Below, one piece after another: positions 5,730 to 11,211 of a stretch of 11,211 nucleotides of DNA. Origin of the DNA: Zetaproteobacteria bacterium (GTDB taxonomy: Bacteria; Pseudomonadota; Zetaproteobacteria; Mariprofundales; Mariprofundaceae). The notes beneath the pieces are model-generated. The model searched no databases. It was given only the letters and a program-made list of their open reading frames with translations, and was not told the origin of the DNA. How positions within the stretch are numbered: position 1 is the first letter of the stretch; the number at the start of each line of letters is the position of its first letter. The stretch spans positions 1-11,211 of the forward strand of contig JAJRVH010000142.1 in the NCBI GenBank assembly GCA_021545625.1, written 5' to 3'. A program made the position numbers and the translations under genes.

Positions 5730-6659
5730 ATGGCGGGAAGGAAGAACCGGTCGATATTTGCAGCACTTCTGGCATTGCCATGGTGGGCATCGGCGCTATT
5801 CGGCGCATTCATCTGTGCATTGCCTTACATGATGGCATCGATGCTGTCGGCTTCCGGTTCCGGAATCCCGGCTTCTGCGGCGAACATCTTGCGTGGCGTT
5901 GCCGACCAGCTGCTTCCCTTTGCTGCCACGGCCTTCGTCGTGCTGACGCTGTTCGTCTGGCTTAAGGGCAGAACGAGAACGGCCAGGCCCGGCCTGATCG
6001 CCGAAAGATCGCCGGCACGCGCAGCAAACCGAAAAACGGAGCATGCGAAAAAGCCGCTTGCCACACCCGCCTGGACCTATGACGATAAGTCAGCCCGGCC
6101 AGCGGCCTGGAGCATCGACCTGCTTCGCAAGCTGGAGTGGAAACGATTCGAGGAAATCTGCGCATCCGTTTTTTCCGCCCTTGGCTTCGTTGCAAAAACC
6201 ACCGCGATTGGAGCGGATGGTGGCATCGATATTGAGCTGTACAGCAAAAAGCATCCGGAAAAAATTGCAGGGATCGTTCAATGCAAGGCATGGACGAAAT
6301 CGAAGGTTGGAATCAAATCGGTCCGTGAACTGTACGGCGTGATGGCAGCCGGGAAGGTCGCCAACGGATATTTTGTCACAACCAGCGAATTCACCAAAGA
6401 CGCCATCGAGTTTTCATCTGCGGAAGGCTTGCGCCTGATTGACGGGCACACGTTCCTGAAACTTATCGGAAAGCTGGGCGATGAAAAAGCGAGGCAATTA
6501 CTGGAGGAGGCCCTGGAAGGCGATTATTCAACACCGACCTGCCCCGGCTGCGATATCAAGATGAAGCTGCGCACAACCCGCGACAACGGAACGCGGTTTT
6601 GGGGTTGCGCTAACTATCCAGGATGCAGACAGACCTTCCGCTACCACCCACCATCGTAA
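5730..6659 (+). CDS. Membrane-anchored Mrr-family restriction endonuclease with topoisomerase-type zinc ribbon
   Basis: A 309-residue protein in three parts. Residues about 11-39 and 61-78 are two membrane helices. Residues 127-245 are an Mrr-type PD-(D/E)xK nuclease domain: WKRFEEICASVFSALGF (137-153), GADGGIDIEL (161-170) and VQCK (183-186) carry the expected catalytic Asp, Gln and Lys. They are followed by VRELYGVMAAG and VTTSEFTKDA, also typical. Residues 271-299 form a zinc ribbon (C271, C274, C293, C299; FWGCANYPGC) like those ending bacterial topoisomerase I. The catalytic residues are intact, so nuclease activity is expected; Mrr relatives cut modified or foreign DNA. The membrane anchor suggests a role at the envelope, such as on incoming DNA, but this is inference. 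GGGGA at 5718-5722 is a fair ribosome site. Lower GC than the neighbours suggests acquisition. No methyltransferase or partner is adjacent. Confidence 0.88.
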   Translation: MAGRKNRSIFAALLALPWWASALFGAFICALPYMMASMLSASGSGIPASAANILRGVADQLLPFAATAFVVLTLFVWLKGRTRTARPGLIAERSPARAANRKTEHAKKPLATPAWTYDDKSARPAAWSIDLLRKLEWKRFEEICASVFSALGFVAKTTAIGADGGIDIELYSKKHPEKIAGIVQCKAWTKSKVGIKSVRELYGVMAAGKVANGYFVTTSEFTKDAIEFSSAEGLRLIDGHTFLKLIGKLGDEKARQLLEEALEGDYSTPTCPGCDIKMKLRTTRDNGTRFWGCANYPGCRQTFRYHPPS

Positions 6660-6766
6660 AGGGCTGAGCGACCAGGCATCGGGCGTGCCCATGATGCATG
6701 CGAAGATACTTTGCGGGGCGGGCCCAAAGCGGACAAACCATCCGCTGTTGCTGCTAGACTGGTCCC

Positions 6767-7720
6767 ATGACGGATCTACGGAGTACAAGGCTCTGCATCG
6801 GCGATGAACTGGCCGCCTACGGCTTCGGCGACGGCCATCCGTTCGGGCCGGACCGGATGCACGCCTTCCGGAGCGAAGCGCAAAGGCGCGGGCTGGACAG
6901 GCGCGCCGACATGGTCGAACCATGTATCGCCGACGAGGCGACGATTCTTCTTTTCCATACGCGGGCGTATCTGGAGCGGGTCAGAAGATTGTCCGTTACA
7001 GGGGAAGGCTGGCTGGACGCGGGCGATACGCCGGCCTTTAAGGGCATGTACGAGGCGGCCGCCACCGTCGCAGGCTCCGTCGTCATGCTGGCCGACATGC
7101 TGATGGCCGGCGCATGCCGGCGCGCTTTCATACCCATTGCCGGCCTGCATCATGCCCGTCGCGACGGCGCGGCCGGATTCTGCGTCTTCAATGATTGCGG
7201 CATCGTCATCGAGCATCTGAAACGGATACACGGGCTGACGCGCATCGCCTATGTCGATATCGACGCCCATCACGGCGACGGCGTGTTCTATGCCTTCGAG
7301 GATGATGCCGCGGCCCGTATCGCCGATATACACGAGGACGGTCGTTATCTTTATCCCGGCACGGGTTCCGCGGAGGAGAAGGGCAAAGGAGACGCCGAAT
7401 GCACGAAGCTCAATCTGCCGCTGCCGCCGGGCGCGACCGACGACGATTTCCTGCGCGTCTGGCCCGAAGTCGACGCGCATCTGGAAGCAGCCGGCCCCGA
7501 ATTCATCATCCTGCAATGCGGCGCGGATTCGATCGCCAACGATCCGATCACGCATCTGCGCCTGTCTCCGCGATCCCACGCCCATGCCGCCGGACGCCTG
7601 TGCCGCATCGCCGACGCATACTGCGACGGCCGGCTGCTGGCGCTGGGTGGCGGAGGCTACAATCGCGCCAACCTCGCCCATGCCTGGTGCGCGGTGCTTG
7701 AACACCTTCTGGATAGCTGA
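6767..7720 (+). CDS. Histone deacetylase/AcuC-family zinc-dependent deacetylase
   Basis: A 317-residue cytosolic enzyme of the arginase/deacetylase fold. All key residues of the family are visible: tandem histidines H128-H129 in GLHHA, the motif GFCVFND (137-143), YVDIDAHHGDG (162-172) with charge-relay D164 and zinc ligands D166 and H168, the third zinc ligand D254 in QCGADS, and the catalytic-type tyrosine Y298 in GGGGYN. HEDGRYLYPGTG (189-200) is also typical. Such bacterial enzymes remove acetyl groups from lysines, as AcuC does on acetyl-CoA synthetase, or from polyamines and other amides; the sequence does not decide which. The ATG at 6767 lacks a Shine-Dalgarno; a TAGACT box six bases upstream could be a -10 of a leaderless message. 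It ends 21 bases from the convergent rimI stop, with no clear terminator between them. Confidence 0.92.
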   Translation: MTDLRSTRLCIGDELAAYGFGDGHPFGPDRMHAFRSEAQRRGLDRRADMVEPCIADEATILLFHTRAYLERVRRLSVTGEGWLDAGDTPAFKGMYEAAATVAGSVVMLADMLMAGACRRAFIPIAGLHHARRDGAAGFCVFNDCGIVIEHLKRIHGLTRIAYVDIDAHHGDGVFYAFEDDAAARIADIHEDGRYLYPGTGSAEEKGKGDAECTKLNLPLPPGATDDDFLRVWPEVDAHLEAAGPEFIILQCGADSIANDPITHLRLSPRSHAHAAGRLCRIADAYCDGRLLALGGGGYNRANLAHAWCAVLEHLLDS

Positions 7721-7741
7721 AACGGAAGAAAAACGGCCGCG

Positions 7742-8191
7742 CTACCGGACGCTCATGCTCATCAGCACCGCATCCTCCCGAAAGCCGTCGGCATCGGGCG
7801 CATAATAGGCCGGCCGCCGACCGTCCTCACGGAAACCAAGCCGGACATAAAGGCTGCGCGCCGCCGTATTGGAAGCCCTGACCTCGAGCAGCATACGGGA
7901 CATCGCCGCCTTGTCGCGCAGCAGGGCCCGCGTCAGGCGCGTGGCGATGCCGCGCCTCCGGTAGGCTGCGGCCACGGCGATCTGCATGATGTGCACCTCG
8001 TCGAGAATATCCTGACTGAGCAGATAACCGGCCAGCAGGCCGTTGTCCTCGCACAGTAACAGATCGAAGCCGCTTTCCAGCGCCGCATGCAGCGACGCCA
8101 GCGACCAGGCCTCGTCGAACACGACCCGGTTGAGGCGGAATACGGCCCGCAGATCGGCCGCCGAACCCCGCCTCAGCGTCAGGCCGTCCAT
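7742..8191 (-). CDS. rimI: Ribosomal protein S18-alanine N-acetyltransferase RimI
   Basis: A 149-residue GNAT acetyltransferase. The acetyl-CoA loop is YRRRGIATRL (motif R/Q-x-x-G-x-A). The RimI hallmark follows: LEVRASNTAARSLYVRLGF, then GRRPAYY and the C-terminal EDAVLM. RimI acetylates the N-terminal alanine of ribosomal protein S18 using acetyl-CoA. The ATG at 8191 is chosen over an in-frame start at 8251: it lies one base after the topA stop, with GGAGG inside the last topA codons at the right distance, and the longer form would add 20 residues read from within topA. It is therefore the third gene of a dprA-topA-rimI operon and translationally coupled to topA. In many bacteria rimI lies beside tsaB instead. 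Other GNAT functions are possible but less likely. Confidence 0.9.
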   Translation of the reverse strand: MDGLTLRRGSAADLRAVFRLNRVVFDEAWSLASLHAALESGFDLLLCEDNGLLAGYLLSQDILDEVHIMQIAVAAAYRRRGIATRLTRALLRDKAAMSRMLLEVRASNTAARSLYVRLGFREDGRRPAYYAPDADGFREDAVLMSMSVR

Positions 8192-8192
8192 G

Positions 8193-10457
8193 TCAGCCTC
8201 CGGGCGCCTCGATCTGTTCCTTCCAGCCGCAGCCTTCGGTCGCGCAGACATGCTCGGTGCCGTGGCGCCTGGTCACCTTCTCGGTCACGAACGGAGCCCC
8301 GCATTCAGGACAGGGACGGTCCACCGGTCTGTTCCACAGGGCCTTCTTGCATTTCGGATACTGCGAACAGGAATAGAAGATCTTGCCGCGCCGCGATTTC
8401 TTCTCCAGAAACGTGCCCTTGCCGCACTCGGGGCAGGCAATGCCGGTATCCTTCGGCTTTTCCAGCGGCTGGCTGTTTTTGCACTTCGGATAGGCGGAGC
8501 AGGCCAGAAACCTGCCGTAACGGCCGCTCTTGATGACCATCGGCTCTCCGCACTTGTCACATGTCTGGTCGGTTTTCTCCGGCTCATCCTGCGCCTCGTC
8601 CTTGCCGTTCAGCGGCCGGGCCACCTTGCATTCCGGATAGCCGGTACAGGCCAGGAACTTGCCGTAGCGGCCGAGCTTGATGACCATCGGCTTGCCGCAT
8701 TCGGGACATGTCTCGTCGGTCTGTTCGGTCGGCCGCTCCGCGCCCGCCGCCTTGTCCACGGCGGCCTTGAACGGTTCCCAGAACTCGCGCAGCACCGGCT
8801 TCCACTGCACCTCGCCCCGGGCGATGGCATCGAGCTTGTCCTCGACCGAGGCCGTGAAACCGGGATCGACGATCTCGCTGAACGATTCGACCAGAAACTT
8901 GTTCACCCATTCGCCGACATCGGTCGGCACGAAACGCTTGCGGTCCATCTCGACATAATGCCGTTCGCGCAGCACGTTCAGGATCGAGGCATAGGTCGAC
9001 GGACGGCCGATACCGTTGGCCTCCAGCTCCTTGACCAGCGTCGCCTCGGTAAAGCGGGGCCTGGGCTCGGTGAAATGCTGCTTCGCCTCGGCCTGCCGCA
9101 CGGCCACCTCGTCGCCGACGGCCAGCGGCGGCAGCAACCTGTCCCCTTCCTGCCGGCCCGGTTCGTCGCTGCCTTCGATATACAGCTTGCGGAAACCGGC
9201 GAAGGCCAGCGTGGAGCCGGTGGCGCGCAACGTCAGCTTGCCGTCCGCCGATTCGATATCGGCGCGCACCTGATCGAGCACCGCGGCGGCCATCTGGCTG
9301 GCCAGCGCCCGTTGCCAGATCAGCTTGTACAGCTTCCACGCATCCGTATCGAGCACGGTGCGCATGCCCTCGGGCGTACGGGCGATTGAGGTCGGCCGGA
9401 TCGCCTCGTGCGCTTCCTGGGCGTTCTTGCTCTTGGTTTTGAAGCGTCGCGGCTTGTCCGGCACGTAATCCGCCCCGAACTGCCTGCCGATATGCTCGCG
9501 CATCTCGGCAACCGCCTCGTCGGCCAGCGAGACCGAATCGGTACGCATATAGGTGATCAGGCCGACCGGCTCGCCATCCACTTCGATGCCCTCGTACAGC
9601 TTCTGGGCGATCTGCATCGTCTTGCGGGCGGTGAAGCCAAGCTTGCGCGACGCATCCATCTGCAGGGTCGTCGTAATGAACGGCGGGGCCGGCTGTTGCC
9701 GGGCCTGCTTCTTCTGCACATCGGCCACCCGGAACGATGCGGACTCGACCTGACGGGCCGTCAGCCTGGCACTGACGCCGTCGCTGATCGCGAACTTTCC
9801 GAGCTTCTTGCCTTCGACGGCATGCAGCTGGGCGGCAAATCCCGCGTCGCCGTTGCGACATTCGGCCTCGATGGTCCAGAACTCGCGCGGCTTGAATTCC
9901 CGTATATGCTGCTCGCGCTCGCAGATCAGCCTCAGCGCCACCGACTGCACCCGGCCGGCCGACAAACCACTGCGCACCTTGCGCCACAGCAGCGGCGACA
10001 GCGTGAAACCGACCAGGTAATCCAGCGCGCTGCGCGCCTGCTGGGCATCGACCAGCTTCTGATCCACGCTGACCTGATGCTGCATCGCTTCCTGAATCGC
10101 CTTCTTGGTAATCTCATGGAAGGTAATGCGCTGCACCTGCTTGCCTTCCAGCGCGCCGCGCTCGCGCAGCACTTCGGCCACGTGCCAGGCAATAGCCTCG
10201 CCCTCGCGATCCAGATCGCTTGCCAGAACCAGCGTATCCGCCTTCTTCAGTGCCTTTTCGATCGCGTCCAGGCGCTTCTTCTTGTCCTCGATGATCTGGT
10301 AGGTGATGGCAAAATCGCGCTCGGGATCGACCGAACCATCGCGCTTCGGAAAGGCACGCACATGGCCGTAGGAGGCCAGCACCTTGTAACCCTTGCCGAG
10401 ATACTTTTCGATGGTTTTCGCTTTGGCGGGGGATTCCACCACAACCACTGCACTCAT
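8193..10457 (-). CDS. topA: DNA topoisomerase I (type IA)
   Basis: A 754-residue enzyme that relaxes negatively supercoiled DNA through a 5'-phosphotyrosine link. The Toprim domain has Glu9 (VVVESPAKAKTIEKYL) and D81-x-D83-x-E85 in ASDLDREGEA. The catalytic tyrosine is Tyr303 in ITYMRTDS, beside Arg305. SGLSAGRVQSVALRLICERE (163-182) is another family block, as is GIGRPSTYASIL (482-493). The C-terminus has four zinc ribbons with complete cysteine sets: 584/587/604/610, 633/636/653/659, 675/678/697/703 and 716/719/738/743. It is shorter than E. coli TopA (865 residues), mainly in the C-terminal region, and looks complete. The ATG overlaps the dprA stop (ATGA, 10457-10454), with GGAAG four bases upstream. 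It also carries the rimI ribosome site in its last codons. Confidence 0.97.
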   Translation of the reverse strand: MSAVVVVESPAKAKTIEKYLGKGYKVLASYGHVRAFPKRDGSVDPERDFAITYQIIEDKKKRLDAIEKALKKADTLVLASDLDREGEAIAWHVAEVLRERGALEGKQVQRITFHEITKKAIQEAMQHQVSVDQKLVDAQQARSALDYLVGFTLSPLLWRKVRSGLSAGRVQSVALRLICEREQHIREFKPREFWTIEAECRNGDAGFAAQLHAVEGKKLGKFAISDGVSARLTARQVESASFRVADVQKKQARQQPAPPFITTTLQMDASRKLGFTARKTMQIAQKLYEGIEVDGEPVGLITYMRTDSVSLADEAVAEMREHIGRQFGADYVPDKPRRFKTKSKNAQEAHEAIRPTSIARTPEGMRTVLDTDAWKLYKLIWQRALASQMAAAVLDQVRADIESADGKLTLRATGSTLAFAGFRKLYIEGSDEPGRQEGDRLLPPLAVGDEVAVRQAEAKQHFTEPRPRFTEATLVKELEANGIGRPSTYASILNVLRERHYVEMDRKRFVPTDVGEWVNKFLVESFSEIVDPGFTASVEDKLDAIARGEVQWKPVLREFWEPFKAAVDKAAGAERPTEQTDETCPECGKPMVIKLGRYGKFLACTGYPECKVARPLNGKDEAQDEPEKTDQTCDKCGEPMVIKSGRYGRFLACSAYPKCKNSQPLEKPKDTGIACPECGKGTFLEKKSRRGKIFYSCSQYPKCKKALWNRPVDRPCPECGAPFVTEKVTRRHGTEHVCATEGCGWKEQIEAPGG

Positions 10458-11211
10458 GATTCTTCCAACTCCACGGCCAGCAAATATCGGCTGCCGGGCA
10501 GGCGCTCGATCACGCCCTGCAGCTCAAGGGCGAGCAAGATGGGGGAAAGCTCGGGCAGGGTCAACCCGCAAGTTTCCGTGATCATATCGATATGCGCGGG
10601 TCCGGATGCCATGGCGCGCAGGATATCCGCCTCGCGCGCATCGGTCGGGCGATAGCGCCGGGCGGCCGGTTCATCTCCCTGCCAGCCCAGATAACGCATG
10701 ACATCGGTCGCCGATTCGACCAGCAGCGCACCCTCCCGGATCAGCATATGGCAGCCCGCATGGCAGCCGCCCAGCACGGAGCCCGGCACCGCCATCACCT
10801 CGCGCCCGTAACCGGCCGCCTGACGGGCGGTGATCAGAGAACCGGAGCGGATATCGGCCTCCATCACCAGCGTGCCGGCGGCCAGCGCGGCAATCACCCG
10901 GTTGCGGCGTGGAAAATGTTCGGGCCGGGCCTGCATATCGGGCAGAAACTCGGACACCACGCACCCCTGTCCGGCCACGGCGGCGACGCGGGCCTGCTGT
11001 TCGCCGTTCAGACTGCCCAGGCCGCAGCCCAGCACGGCAATCGTCGGCGACGGACCCTGCAACGCTCCGCGGTGGGCCGCCGCGTCGATGCCGGCGGCCA
11101 TGCCGCTGACGATCGCCACGCCCCGCTCGGAAAGGTGGCGGCACCAGCGGCGCGTCAGCGTGCGGCCTTCCTGCGATGCCCGGCGCGCCCCGACCACCGC
11201 CAGCATCGCCG
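10454..11211 (-). CDS. dprA: DNA processing protein DprA (Smf), 5' end beyond the window
   Basis: The visible 252 codons are the Rossmann-like core and C-terminal domain; roughly 100 N-terminal residues lie past the right edge. Visible motifs, numbered from the first visible Met (11206): AVVGARRAS (3-11), SGMAAGIDAAAHRGAL (34-49), TIAVLGCGL (55-63), SEFLPD (85-90), FPRRNRVIAAL (98-108), EADIRSGSLITA (116-127) and AVPGSVLGGCHAGCHMLIRE (139-158). A winged-helix-like domain follows at about 185-245. DprA binds incoming single-stranded DNA in natural transformation, loads RecA and shields the DNA. Two spots differ from the usual consensus: the common GLDxxYP after the nucleotide loop is GLGSLNG (62-68), and the usual RGC is AGC. 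The frame is otherwise intact, so function is probable. Its stop overlaps the topA ATG. Confidence 0.95.
   Translation of the reverse strand, partial: AMLAVVGARRASQEGRTLTRRWCRHLSERGVAIVSGMAAGIDAAAHRGALQGPSPTIAVLGCGLGSLNGEQQARVAAVAGQGCVVSEFLPDMQARPEHFPRRNRVIAALAAGTLVMEADIRSGSLITARQAAGYGREVMAVPGSVLGGCHAGCHMLIREGALLVESATDVMRYLGWQGDEPAARRYRPTDAREADILRAMASGPAHIDMITETCGLTLPELSPILLALELQGVIERLPGSRYLLAVELEES

Noticed and set aside
5540..5965. Plus-strand open frame covering the gap and the start of the Mrr-like gene
   Set aside because: It overlaps the Mrr-like gene in another frame, lacks a ribosome site and shows no protein pattern. The WRVTGFKSPAT stretch reflects the T-arm-like bases, not a domain.
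7718..7745. Terminator between the deacetylase gene and rimI
   Set aside because: No GC-rich stem with a following T-run is present on either strand in the 21-base gap.
8192..8251. Longer RimI starting at 8251
   Set aside because: The extension lies inside topA in another frame, and the ATG at 8191 has a strong GGAGG site and matches the normal RimI N-terminus.
8193..8720. Repeated CPECGKP / GRYGKFLAC units as a possible DNA repeat
   Set aside because: These are the tandem zinc ribbons of topoisomerase I, a known protein-level repeat, not a mobile or CRISPR-like repeat.
8043..10655. Long plus-strand open frames (over 400 codons) opposite topA
   Set aside because: TopA is unmistakable on the minus strand. 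The plus-strand frames are composition artefacts with histidine- and leucine-rich translations.

Overview
The window is dense, high-GC proteobacterial chromosome with mostly conserved housekeeping genes. A betaproteobacterial source is most likely. The evidence is the dprA-topA pairing, a TrhP (YegQ) that aligns along its length with the E. coli protein as I remember it, and YhiN, SixA and UPF0126 homologues with proteobacterial-type motifs. I cannot name a genus. No RNA gene, insertion sequence, CRISPR array or complete prophage is visible.

Layout. The left edge (1-39, minus) carries only the first 13 codons of an unidentified divergent gene. From 148 to 4765 there is a plus-strand run: a YhiN/HI0933-type flavoprotein, a TRIC-like (UPF0126) membrane channel, a SixA-type phosphohistidine phosphatase, the tRNA U34 hydroxylation protein TrhP, an unrecognised heptahelical membrane protein, and a 60-residue SAP-like protein with four cysteines. 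A strong intrinsic terminator at 4789-4812 closes it. The genes from sixA to the heptahelical protein are chained by ATGA/GTGA stop-start overlaps. Next comes a TerB-like gene on the minus strand, broken by a frameshift near 5024, and diverging from it a 64-residue two-helix membrane protein.

From about 5520 to 6660 the base composition falls, in places to 40-45 % GC against 70-75 % in sampled neighbours. This stretch holds a probable membrane-anchored Mrr-family nuclease with a C-terminal topoisomerase-type zinc ribbon. It is the most likely acquired, defence-related gene here. After it lies an intact zinc-dependent deacetylase of the histone deacetylase/AcuC superfamily.

The right third (7742-11211) is a minus-strand operon: dprA (5' end outside the window), topA and rimI. 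The first two overlap by ATGA, and rimI starts one base after the topA stop with its ribosome binding site inside the last topA codons. The smg (DUF494) gene often found between dprA and topA in related bacteria is missing.

I see no complete new multi-gene system. The best candidates for follow-up are the membrane-anchored Mrr/zinc-ribbon protein, the SAP/four-cysteine miniprotein, the orphan heptahelical protein coupled to trhP, and the frameshifted TerB gene.
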